From: Boesenbergia rotunda
Lineage: Eukaryota > Streptophyta > Magnoliopsida > Zingiberales > Zingiberaceae
Assembly (NCBI GenBank): GCA_024364735.1
Contig: JAGFNQ010002316.1
Coordinates: 216,678-280,677, forward strand
DNA: 64,000 bases
Direction of reading: 5' to 3'
The notes beneath the pieces are model-generated. The model was not told the origin of the DNA and did no database searches. It saw only the letters and a program-made list of their open reading frames with translations. Each line of letters begins with the position of its first letter. Position 1 is the first letter of the stretch. The position numbers and the translations under genes are program-made. This document shows positions 36,209-48,108 of this stretch, piece by piece.

Positions 36209-38567
36209 ATGTTCTCATCTACTTACCAGCAGCCGTGTCAACAATTCCAACAATATTAGCAACCAAATCAAGATTTTCAACAGCCCTATTCGAATTTTTA
36301 GCAACCTAATCAGTTTTTTCAGCCACAAGTTCAACAATTTCAGCAAAATTTTTAGCCAAGTCAAAATTTTCAGAATGGGCAGTCACAATTCCAGAATTTT
36401 GAGCAACCAATTCAGCAATTTCACCCTTGTAACCAGAATTTCCAGCCTTGCAACCAGAATTTTTAGCCCACGCAATTTCAGTTTTCACCACCACAATTTC
36501 AACCTCAGATCCAAGATTTCCAGGGCTACAATTATCAGCAAATTCAATCATCATTCCAGACAATTTTCAGCAGTTTAATCAGCCTATTCAACCATTTGAT
36601 CAGCCCCAACAGCTCCCATTTCAGAATTCACAGCCTACTCATGGTCTACAGCAGCCTTTTGCTACATTTCAAGACCAACAGGAGATCTACACCAGGCTTC
36701 AAGACATCACAGGATGCTTTGGAAAATTGGTTGATCAATGGAATCAGATAAAAGCCAAAGATCAGAACAATTATCTTCTCAAGCTACTTTTAATTCTGAG
36801 GGGTATGATGGTGAATTAACTTTGGGGAATGAAATGACTGTGTCAAGTTTAAACACTCCAAACATTCAAGGTGACCCTAGTGCATGGCAAAGTACTTCTT
36901 CAAGTGATCTTGCAAATTTGGTGGAAGAAGAAGAAGAAATTATTAAAATCAGGGCACCTACAGCATGCATCCCTCCGGAGATTCCTATTCAAAATTCATT
37001 TCCAAATTTTTCAGCTCCAGAAGAAGAAACTGAAGCTCCACAGGACCATTCTAGACTTTTATTTTGTGATGGTAGTATTATTGATGGTCCTAATTTTTTT
37101 GATATTGTGGTTGCAGATATTACAGAAGGAGCATGAATAGAAGATGATTTTATAGGTGTAGGGGATTGCACAGAGCCCCAGGGACCACCATCATTGACTA
37201 ATTCAGAGGTTAGACCAGAAAGTGTAGGGACTTGCATGGTGGAAGCAAGAACCCAAGGATCACCTATTCTAGTTGAGTGTCCACCAGACTTGAGGCTGAA
37301 GAGGAGCATGTACTTGACCAGGAGGAGGCCATGGATACATCTACTCTTGTAGAACCTCCAGGTATTCTTCAGCACGCTCAAGTAAGTATTTCTCCTCTTT
37401 GTTCAGAAAAATTCAGCGAGGTACCTAGTGCTGACTTTATTGGTTATGATGAATTTATTGATATACCTTGTGTAGAAACTGCTTGTGCAAATCCAATAGA
37501 GGTACCAAAATTGATTTCATTGGTCATAATGCATTATTTGATACATCTTTTGTAGATATGGGTTGCGAACAAATTTTAGAGGCACCTATAATTGATATTG
37601 TTTGTTATGATCAATGTCTTGATACATCATTTGTGAAAAATAATTATGAAAATTCTTTAGAGGCACCCAGACTTGATCTTATTCATTGCTATGATATTCT
37701 TGAGACAGATTATGCAAAAATTGATTGTGAGAAATTTTTAGAAGAGCCTGAAATTGAAGTTATTTATTGTGAAGAATCTCTTGTTATTTCTTATGCCGAA
37801 ATTGAATGTGAAAAACTTCTGGAGGTACCTGAGATTGATTTGATTGGCTGTGGAACATTTCTTGATATACCTTTGAGGATTTTGATTTTGAAAATTTTTT
37901 AGAAGAACCTGAAATTGAAGTTGTTTATTGTGAAGAATCTCTTGCTATATCTTATGCTGAAATTGAGTGTGAAAAACTTATGGAGGTACCAGAGATTGAT
38001 TTTATTGACTGTGAAACTTTTCTTGATATATCTTATGTAGAAACTGCTTGTGAAAAATTTACTGAGGTACCCAAAATTGATTTTATTGGATACGATGCAT
38101 TTTTGGATACATTTTATGTAGAGATTGATGATATTGCACTTCTTTCTTACCCTGCACGCTTGAGGTAGGTCTTACATGGTTTTGCAGGGTCCAGACGACT
38201 TCTGGAATGGGTGCTCCACCTAAACAGTCTCCAACCTCCTGGAAGATTTTCCAAAAAGAAAAAAGAGGGAGGAGATGATCTTGCTTTGACTTATAACACT
38301 CCACCTCTGAAGTGGCTATTGTACTTAAATCATCTTCGGCCACCTGAACAGTTTATTGCAAAGTCTAAGTGTGGGGGAGGAATGCAAAATAAAATTGAGC
38401 AAATGAAGGAAATTTTTTCAGCTACCCCTACTCCTCCACTACCACGATGGAGATTATTTCTTGATAGACTCCGACCGCCAGAAATAAAGGGGAGTTTGTT
38501 CCTTCTTGCATTTTCTTTCATTGCTTGTTTCGTTTTTATGTTCCTTAGAAGTAGAATTTTCTTTTGA
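36209..38567 (+). pseudogene. LARD-Q long ORF, copy 3 (heavily damaged)
   Basis: ATG at 36209 (MFSSTYQQPCQQFQQY, then TAG). Compared with copy 4, at least four Gln codons of the N-terminal domain are TAG (near 36258, 36299, 36354, 36463). TGC has become TGA in the GACIED region (37134-37136), and one-base indels shift the frame near 36500-36780, 37290, 37510 and 37890. The same domain order is readable: Gln-rich, acidic, cysteine-containing repeats, the SRRLLEWVLHLN block, LRPPE repeats and a hydrophobic tail (FLLAFSFIACFVFMFL). Confidence 0.75.
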
Positions 38568-40802
38568 AAAGAATTCTTGCTAATAAATGCGTAAGTAGAG
38601 TAGAAGAATAAATAGGAGACATTGTAAATACCATTTTATGTCTTTTGGCACTTTTTCTTCATGAGTAGGAATAAATGTATCCCTCTAGGTTGTCTTGATA
38701 ACATTTTAGAGTCTTTTGAAAACAAATTAAATTTGGTTGTTAAAACTTTAGATTTGAGCTCATGGATGAAATCTTGGATGCTTGAGTACTACTTGGCCAT
38801 GGATTCTTGATTGAGGACATGAGATGAATTATTTGTACCTAGTGAGGCTTAGCCTTATTTTTGTGACACATACATGTGATTGTACTCTAGAACTTGCTTA
38901 GGTTCTTTCAAAACCATATTTCAATGATTGGATCACATTTATAGAAGTGTATCATTTTGTTTTTTTATCTCATATCAATTTTCATAAATTTCCCTTGTAC
39001 TACTTATATTTCTCATTTTCCCTACTTAATCTTCATATTGCTTCTAACTTCATTTTTCTAGGGACTTGTTAGTTTGGGGATGTTCTTTGATGCTATTTTG
39101 CCCGAGATGGACAAAAGATTAAGTGTGGGGGAGTGGTTAGTGATTTGGAATCAAGTTTTATCAAGGATGCACTTCTTTTGAAAAAAAAAAATTTTTTTTT
39201 ATCATGTGCCAAATTGAAGTGAGTTTGGTATCAAGAATAAACAAGAAGAAGTGTGAAGGGATTGAAACCATTGGAGATTCAAGCCATTCTTTGCCCATTT
39301 GGTTGAAGAGAAAAAAATTTGAAAAAAAAGAAAAAAATATGTGAATTTATATTGGGACCGAAGTGGTTTGGATCAAGTTGGAATTAAGGAAGGTAAGCTC
39401 AGCAACACTTTGTTATAGACTGATTGAATCTGTATAATCTGAAATAATCTGAAATCAATCTGAAATCTGTGCTTAAACAGAGGAAAAAAAATTTTGCTGT
39501 GCAGATTAGGAATGAAGTGTAGTGGACTGATTTGAGCTGGAAATTTTGAACTGAATTACAATGGCAGCTATTGAAATCTGAAGCTGAAAAGCTGAGTTCG
39601 AAATAAGATGAAAACCTGTAAGGAGCTGTTGTTAAAGCTGCAAGAAAAAAATTAGATTAGAATGTTGGAAGGATTAAGATTGTGTTTCCATACAAGCACT
39701 TTGGTATCAACTTGGGATTTAAGCTGGTTTTCCGAGACTGTAAAGCAAGATATTAGTTGTATGAATGTGTCAAAAAGTGTGGAGCACATTATGCTGATCA
39801 AAACAAAGGAAATTGTGGCTGATTTGCTGTTTTAGATCAGAACAAAGAAATAAAAAAAACTGCAGTGAAGCTAATTCCGAAACAGTTTGGGATCCAAAGA
39901 AAAATGCAGTTAAGTTGATGTTAATTGCTGTGAAACATCAGAGAATTGCAAGGTTTACAAGTAATGCCGTGGAGCTGTCCAAATAAACAAGACTTAGCTG
40001 CCAACAAAAAGAAACAGAAAAAAAAAAGAAAGCAGTTTGGAAAAAATCAAAAGAAGCAAGTTGGCACACCATTGACTTGGCACCATAAATCAGTGAAGAT
40101 ACTCTCATCCAAATTGAAGATCTACTCCATTACATTCTGAATTCACTAGAGAGAAAGAAAAAAAGAAAACAAAATCAGAAAGGGAAGAGAAGTAAGCAAA
40201 ATTGGCACGCAAGAGTGAGTTGGCACAAAGGATTCATGAGGATTTTTCATCAAATTTTGGAAGGGCAAAGCTAAAGCCTCATTCCATCACACTTTCGACT
40301 TCATTATGTGGACTGAAAAGAGGGCAAAGTGCATCAAAAATATCCTTGGGCATTCAAGTCTTCTATTCATTCAAATTTGCTTTTCACTTGGCTTTTACTT
40401 CATTTTTGGCATTTCATATATCTTTCTCTTGTTGAATTTCTTTAGATGTTGATTCTAATCATGAATAATGTAGAGAGTAGATAACAAGCAAGCCTATGGT
40501 AGTGCAAAAAGCATGTGTGTATGAGTGAGCTCCATTTTCATCATATACTTAGAACTTAGGTAGAGAGCCACCAACAACTTCCTTGAAAGGCTTAGAGAGT
40601 TATATTCATCTCAATGAATCATGAAGGTTGAAATTGCTAGTTGTTAATTTAAGGACAAGATACTAATCCATAGAGCTTACATTTTTGAGAATTGACAACC
40701 CTAGGTAATTTCTTTTCAATTGCTTCTACATATGTTTGAGAAAAACTAGGGGATACATATTTAGTACTTTTGCGAGACGCTCAAGCTTAAGTGTGGGGGA
40801 GT
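38568..40802 (+). other. 3' non-coding part of LARD-Q copy 3 with polypurine tracts
   Basis: No gene is seen. Homologous to 45874-48108 with many substitutions and indels. The polypurine motif aagtgtgggggag occurs at 39121-39133 and at the terminal position 40789-40801; a third copy lies in the ORF at 38367-38379. Confidence 0.75.
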
Positions 40803-43348
40803 TGATAAGTGTCATTTTGTTGATCATTTCATATGCTTAAATCCGTATTTGACCCATATTTTACTTGTATAATTGTGGATTTACCCTAGGTTCTAGGATT
40901 TATACTCTTTTTGGACCTAATTGCAAATTTTGATATATTTGAGTTGTTTTGTCACTAAGTTTTGATCTACTTTTGTAGGCTTCAAATGATCAGGGACCTA
41001 GGTCATGATGGGTCAAGGTTGAGTCAAAAGTGGACCAGATCAAAGGAATCAAGCGTCAACTAATTTGGACCGTCCGATGCAAAGATGGTTAGATCTAAAC
41101 CATTTGAAAACTTCTGATTAATCCGAGTTGGGTTTAAGGCTAATCTAGCAATCAGATCAAGATTTGAAGGTTTCAGCTCAATCGGAGATCATCTGGCCGT
41201 TGGATCACGATCAGAGGGATCTAGACCATCCATTCAAAGATCAAGGTGATCTGAACCATCCATTGGAGATCTGGCAGATCCGAGCTACCCCGAGGATGAT
41301 CCTGACCTCTGATCAAGATTTGGAAAATTTGAGTCAAATTGGACAAGGATCCACCGTTGGATGAAGCGAGATTAATCTCAGCCGTTCACTGTTCAACTAC
41401 TTAAACCAACTCCCCTGTTCAGATCTGATGTCGCGTCTTCGCCATTTCCAGCTGAGTTTCTTCTCGTTTTCTCGTTTGTTCTTCGTTTTTGTTAGCGATT
41501 TCTTCCATCTGAAGGCGTGGCCAACTCGATCACAACCTTGGAGCAAGATTTGGATCGTTGGGAGGAAGTTTCAGTGGCGATTTTAGCTCCAGATTACGCC
41601 AGATGCAGTTTTGAGCAGATCTGACATTGGAGCTAAATTTCCCAGCAATTTGCGAGTTGAAGGGGTTCTTGACTTGCCCTTGCATGACGAACAAGGAGGT
41701 CTTGATACAAGTGAAGGATCGAGGATTAGTTCCTAGTTGTATCTCTACTTGTCTTAGCTGTAATTTCATTTCTGTCTTGCAATTCATTTATGTTCTGTTC
41801 TGTTTTTCGTATCAGTTACTTTAGCTGCAATCTCTGAATTGTTCTGCTGTAATTAGGTTTAATTCTTCGAAGTTAGCAGTTAGACAATTCGTTTAGTTAA
41901 CATTTGTCTCAATTTCAGTTCGTTCCCTGAATTTGTTTCCTGCGTATCAATTTTGTAGCTAAGTATCAGTCATTTTTCTTATGCATCTGCTGTAGTTTCT
42001 GAATTCTGTGTCAATTCTATTGGATCGTTTCTTGCAGTTGGTAGCTTCCGAATCTGCATTTTAGATAGCTAAATAGCTTGTGTAATGAATGATTGCAAAT
42101 AGATCAGTTTATTCCGCATCAATTCATTTCTGAATTTACTATCCAATCTGAATTTCTGTTTCCTACTCCAATTGCTCCGTATCAGCCCTTGTTTTGAATT
42201 CTGCATTTTGTTTTCAGCAAGTTCAGTTCATTTCTGAATTCCCATTGTAACTCGCTCCATTTTCATAGCACTTTGTATTCACTTTTGCATTTAATTTCAG
42301 CTTACAAACCATTTTATTTCAGCATGCTCAGTTCAATAAATCTGAAATTGTGCCAAGTGACCATTAGTTTTTCTTAAGCTTTCCTGAATTTCAGTTGGTG
42401 ACTTAAGTCTAGTTGCATTTGCTAGCTTCATCATTTACTCTGTCACTGAATCACTGCATTCAATTTATCAAAATCTTCACTTTCATATCTGCTTCAATTC
42501 TTCTCTGCACATAGGGCTAAGAACTGGAATTTTGCCTCAAAGTCAATTGTTTGCATTTACTTGCTTCAGAAATTGCATTTGATTTGTTACTTCACATCAG
42601 CTGTTCAAATTAGCATCTTCACATCAGTTTACAATCCTTGCATTTAGTTTCAGTTTCCGGCACAAGAGTTTCTTCTTCTTGGTATCAAGTTTGATTGAAT
42701 TTAGGCATTTTAATTCTGCAATCAGCCCATTTTTGCACTGCTGCATTCAATTCTGAATTCTTTCTTCATTCACGCATAGAACTTCAGTCATAGCTTTGTT
42801 GTCCAAGTGATGAGATTAGTTCCTTTCTGAGTTATTAGAGATTACAATTTCTGCATGTAGTAGCAAATTTTTGGCATCAAGATTATCTCATGTTGTGTAT
42901 CAAGTTTTCATTGTTGCATTTGTACCAAGTTGATTTTCAACCATGAGTGGTAATTCCTTACGTTCAATACAGCTCATAGTGTACACTTACATTTGAGTTC
43001 AGCTTTGATTTCCAAATTTTGCTAAGCTGAATTGGTGAGTTAAGTTTCCATTAGTTGAGTGTCGTAGTTGATACTATTTTGTTCAAGTTCATTTAGTTAA
43101 ATTTCCCTTCTTTTCTTCGAACTTTTATTTCTGAATTGAAACAAAACCCATGTTCTATTTGAAACCCAAAAACATTGACGACACATAAATGCAAGTTTGA
43201 ATCGAACAACTTGAACTAGCCCTTGGAAAAATACGACCTGTGGCCCCTTTACTACGCTTTTATTCTTTTATTGCAAAAAGGGTTTCCGTTTTTACAAATA
43301 TTCTAAATTTATGGACCCACATTCGTGACACCTATTTTGGGTCCATCA
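40803..43348 (+). repeat. Central, chimeric LTR of the complex
   Basis: 2546 bp. In the first ~0.94 kb it shares left-LTR states (tcatatgcttaaatccg; the gacattggagctaaatttcc block; gaggattagttcctag). From about 41770 it shares right-LTR states (ttctgtcttgcaattc-type insertion; aacatttgtctc; aactcgctcc; catagcactttg; tttgctagcttc; gaatttaggcat; gagtgtcgtag; tgaatcgaacaac). The crossover lies between about 41740 and 41770. Confidence 0.9.
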
Positions 43349-43354
43349 AATTTT

Positions 43355-43371
43355 TAGCGCCGTTGCCGGGG
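43355..43371 (+). other. Primer binding site of LARD-Q copy 4, one mismatch
   Basis: TAGCGCCGTTGCCGGGG; G to A at 43356 relative to the perfect tRNA-Asp site. Confidence 0.85.
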
Positions 43372-43510
43372 AAGCAACTAGTTGATTTGTTTGATTTTTG
43401 CTTGTGTGCTTATGGGCATATCATTTGATTCTATTTTCTTGTGCTTTATTTTTTGTATACGGGTGCTGCCATTTTTCTTGTTTGTTTTGTGATAGGACTG
43501 CCAGTTCAGA

Positions 43511-45873
43511 ATGTTCTCATCTACTTACCAGCAGCCGTGTCAACAATTCCAACAATATCAGCAACCAAATCAAGATTTTCAACAGCCCTATTCGAATTTT
43601 CAGCAACCTAATCAGTTTTTTCAGCCACAAGTTCAACAATTTCAGCAAGATTTTCAGCCAAGTCAGAATTTTCAGAATGGGCAGCCACAATTCTAGAATT
43701 TTGAGCAACCAATTCAGCAATTTCACCCTTGTAACCAGAATTTCCAGCCTTGCAACCAGAATTTTCAGCCCACGCAATTTCAGTTTTCACCATCACAATT
43801 TCAACCTCATATCCAAGATTTTCAGGGCTACAATTCTCAGCAAATTCAATCATCATTCCAGCCCAATTTTCAGCAGTTTAATAAACCTATTCAACCATTT
43901 GAGCAACCCCAACAGCTCCCATTTCAGAATTCACAGCCTACTCATGGTCTACAACAGCCTTTTGCTACATTTCAAGACCAACAGGAGATCTACACCAGGC
44001 TTCAAGACATCGCAGGATGCTTTGGAAACTTGGTTGATCAATGGAATCAGATAAAAGCCCAAAGATCAGAACAATTATCTTCTCAAGCTACTTTTAATTC
44101 TGAGGGGTATGATGGTGATTTAACTTTGGGGAATGAAATGGCTGTGTCAAGTTTAAACACTCCAAACGTTCAAGGTGACCCTAGTGCATGGCAAAGTACT
44201 TCTTCAAGTGATCTTGCAAATTTGGTGGAAGAAGAAGAAGAAATTATTAAAATCAGGGCACCTACAGCATGCATCCCTCCGGAGATTCCTATTCAAAATT
44301 CATTTCCAAATTTTTCAGCTCCAGAAGAAGAAACTGAAGCTCCACAGGACCATTCTAGACTTTTATTTTGTGATGGTAGTGTTATTGATGGTCCTAATTT
44401 TTCTGATATTGTGGTTGCAGATATTACAGAAGGAGCATGCATAGAAGATGATTCTACAGGTGTAGGGGATTGCACAGAGCCCCAGGGACCACCATCATTG
44501 ACTGATTCAGAGGTTAGGCCAGAAAGTGTAGGGACTTGCATGGTGGAAGCAAGAACCCAAGGATCACCTATTCTAGTTGAGTGTCCACCAGAGCTTGAGG
44601 CTGAAGAGGAGCATGTACTTGACCAGGAGGAGGCCATGGATACATCTACTCTTGTAGAACTCCAGGTATTCTTCAGCACGCTCAGGTAAGTATTTCTCCT
44701 CTTTGTTCAGAAAAATTCAGTGAGGTACCTAGTGCTGACTTTATTGGTTATGATGAATTTATTGATATACCTTGTGTAGAAACTGCTTGTGCAAGTCCAA
44801 TAGAGGTACCAAAAATTGATTTCATTGGTCGTAATGCATTATTTGATACATCTCTTGTAGATATGGGTTGCGAACAAATTTTAGAGGCACCTATAATTGA
44901 TATTGTTTGTTATGATGAATGTCTTGATACATCATTTGTGAAAAATAATTATGAAAATTCTTTAGAGGCACCCAGACTTGATCTTATTCATTGCTATGAT
45001 ATTCTTGAGACAGATTATGCAAAAATTGATTGTGAGAAATTTTTAGAAGAGCCTGAAATTGAAGTTGTTTATTGTGAAGAATCTCTTGTTATTTCTTATG
45101 CCGAAATTGAATGTGAAAAACTACTGGAGGTACCTGAGATTGATTTGATTGGCTGTGGAACATTTCTTGATATACCTTTGATGGATTTTGATTGTGAAAA
45201 ATTTTTAGAGGAACCTGAAATTGAAGTTGTTTATTGTGAAGAATCTCTTGCTATATCTTATGCTGAAATTGAGTGTGAAAAACTTATGGAGGTACCAGAG
45301 ATTGATTTTATTGACTGTGAAACTTTTCTTGATATATCTTATGTAGAAACTGCTTGTGAAAAATTTACTGAGGTACCCAAAATTGATTTTATTGGATGCG
45401 ATGCATTTTTGGATACATTTTATGTAGAGATTGATGATATTGCACTTCTTTCTTACCCTGCACGCTTGAGGGAGGTCTTACATGGTTTTGCAGGGTCCAG
45501 ACGACTTCTGGAATGGGTGCTCCACCTAAACAGTCTCCGACCTCCTGGAAGATTTTCCAAAAAGAATAAAGAGGGAGGAGATGATCTTGCTTTGACTTAT
45601 AACACTCCACCTCTGAAGTGGCTATTGTACTTAAATCATCTTCGGCCACCTGAACAGTTTATTGCAAAGTCTAAGTGTGGGGGAGGAATGCAAAATAAAA
45701 TTGAGCAAATGAAGGAAATTTTTTTAGCTACCCCTACTCCTCCACTACCACGATGGAGATTATTTCTTGATAGACTCCGACCGTCAGAAATAAAGGGGAG
45801 TTTGTTCCTTCTTGCATTTTTCTTTCTTGCATGTTTCATTTTTATGTTCTTTAGAAGTAGAATTTTCTTTTAA
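43511..45873 (+). pseudogene. LARD-Q long ORF, copy 4 (best preserved)
   Basis: About 787 codons from ATG 43511 to TAA 45873, broken only by TAG at 43694-43696 and a one-base loss near 44660 (gaactccagg versus gaacctccagg in copy 3). Parts in order: residues 1-180 Gln/Phe/Asn/Pro-rich with FQQ/NFQ units, like a prion-type low-complexity domain; about 180-220 with RLQDIAGCFGNLVDQWNQ, possibly helical; an acidic section with VEEEEEIIKIR; a GVGDCTEPQGPP motif; roughly residues 390-650 with repeats built on EVPEIDFIGCDxFLD(T/I)xYVE and CEKF; REVLHGFAGSRRLLEWVLHLN; three W-x-L-x-L-(N/D)-x-L-R-P repeats; a hydrophobic tail (SLFLLAFFFLACFIFMFF). No retroviral enzyme motif and no CCHC knuckle. Position after the primer site suggests a gag-like or particle role, but this is inference. 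Confidence 0.8.
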
Positions 45874-48108
45874 AAAGAATTCTTGCTAATAAATGCGTGA
45901 GTAGAATAGAATGAATAAATAGACATTGTAAATACCATTTTATGTCTTTTGGCACTTTTTCTTCATGAGTAGGAATAAATGTATCCCTCTAGGTTGTCTT
46001 GATAATATTTTAGAGTCTTTTGAAAACAAATTAAATTTGGTTGTTAAAACTTTAGATTTGAGCTCATGGATGAAATCTTGGATGCTTGAGTACTACTTGG
46101 CCATGGATTCTTGATTGAGGACTTGAGATGAATTATTTTTACCTAATGAGGATTAGCCTTATTTTTGTGACACATACATGTGATTGTACTCTAGAACTTG
46201 CTTAGGTTCTTTCAAAACCATATTTCAATGATTGGATCACATCTATCGAGGTTAATAAATTTGTTTTCCTTTCCATATCAATTCTTGACAATAATCATGT
46301 TCATTCTATTTTTCTTTCCTTATTTCCTACTCCTAACCATACTTTCTAGGGATTTGTTGTTTGGGGATGTTCTTTGATGTTATTTTTCCCGAGACGGACA
46401 AAGGATTAAGTGTGGGGGAGTGATTAGTGTTTTGGAATGTATTTTCATCAAGGAAGCACTTCATTTGGAAAAAAAAAAATTCATGTGCCATTTGAGTGGA
46501 GCTTGGTGTCAAGATTGCACAAGAAGAAGTGATTAGGAATGGAACCGATTGAAGCATTCAGATTTCTCATCATCCTTTGAAGATCCAATTGGCACGCAAT
46601 ATAAAAAAAATCTGCAAAAACAGAAAAAATGGCACACAAATGGAAAAATTTGTGCCAAAAAGTATTCTTGTGAAGTATGGTTGGATCAAAAAGCTGATAT
46701 GGACTGAGTTGAGTTGAAACCAATGCCAAGGAGATGACAAGGATTGGAAACACCAGCATCAGATTGGAGAACAGCAAAGTTAATACTCAAGCTGGAAATG
46801 CAGCTAGGAAAAACCAGTGTGAATGATACAAGTTAAAACTGGGAATTGAGCTGAATTGTGTTGAATCTGAGAGCTGTGGAATGATACAAGCTGAACCTGG
46901 AAGTAAGCTGTAAAGTGCTAAAGTTATTGGGAAGCTGAGACAAAAACAAAAAAAAACAATTTGTATCAACTTGAAATTGATTGTGCCATGGATGGAACTT
47001 GAATTTGCTGAGCTGAAATTCTCAAGTGAAGCATGTGAACTTTCCACTATTATTTGAGGCTAGTTGTCGTGAGAAATCAGAGATTGCAAGGTCTGAATCA
47101 TTTGGCGTGAATCTGAAACATGAAACACAGAAAAAAATAGAACAGAAAAAAAAATAGAAAACAGAAAAAAAACAGTTATAAGCTGTGGAAACAAATAGCT
47201 ATGAGAAGAAAAAGAGTTGGGCACCATATAACTGAAAAGAATGAAGGAAAGAATGAGTAGATACTCAGCTGCAACTGAATGTGAAGCCAGCAGCTGACTT
47301 GAAAAAAAAACAGAAAAAAAAGAAAGCAGTTTGGAAAAAAAATCAAAAGAAGCAAGTTGGCACACCATTGAATTTTGGCACCATGAAAGTAGTGGAGATA
47401 TTCTCATCCGAATCAGAGTTTTGTTCCAATACATTCTGATTTCATTAGAGAAAAGAAAGGAAAAAAAAATCAAAAAACAAAACAAAGAGCAAGATTGGCA
47501 CGCAAGATGGAAAAGTGGCACAAAGGAGTTGATGAAGTTTTTTTTCATCGAAATTTTGAAGGGCAATACCAAAGCCTCCCTCTACCACACTTTGGATTTC
47601 ATTATGATGATTGACGAGAGGGCAAAGTACATCAAAAATATCCTTGAGCATTAAAGTCTTCCACTCATTCAAATTTGCTATTTTCTTGGCTTTTACCTCA
47701 TTTTTTACCATTTCATATATCTCTCACTTTTGAATAAACTTTTATAGATGTAGATTTGAATCATGAATAATGGTGGAGAGTAGATAACAAGCAAGCCTAT
47801 GGTAGTGCAAAAAACATGTGTGTATGAGTGAGCTCCATTTTCATCATGTACTTAGAACTTAGGAAGAGAGCCACCAAAAATTTCCTTTGAGAGGTTTAGT
47901 GAGTGAAATTCATCTCAATGAATCATGAAGGTTGAAATTGATCAGTTATTGATTTAAGGACAAGATACTAATTCATAGAGTTTAGATTTATGGGAATTAA
48001 CAACCCTAGGTAATTTCTTTTCAATTATTTCTAATTATGCTTAAGAATATCTAGGTGATACATATTTAGTACTTTTCGCGAGACGCTCAAGCTTAAGTGT
48101 GGGGGAGT
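45874..48108 (+). other. 3' non-coding part of LARD-Q copy 4 with polypurine tracts
   Basis: No gene is seen. The polypurine motif aagtgtgggggag is at 46408-46420 and at the terminal 48095-48107; a third copy lies in the ORF at 45673-45685. It contains A-rich runs and repeated tggcacgcaa/tggcacac words. Confidence 0.75.

Noticed and set aside
43398..43510. Hydrophobic frame between primer site and the LARD-Q ATG (LILFSCALFFVYGCCHFSCLFC)
   Set aside because: No ATG in copies 1 and 4, and the frame differs by an indel in copy 3. It continues through the Gln-rich region only because shifted CAA/CAG repeats lack stops.
44674..44712. caggtaagtatttctcctct followed by tttgttcag, resembling a perfect intron in the LARD-Q ORF
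   Set aside because: Donor and acceptor are under 30 nt apart, too short for a plant intron, and the segment is open in the protein frame (QVSISPLCSE) in several copies.
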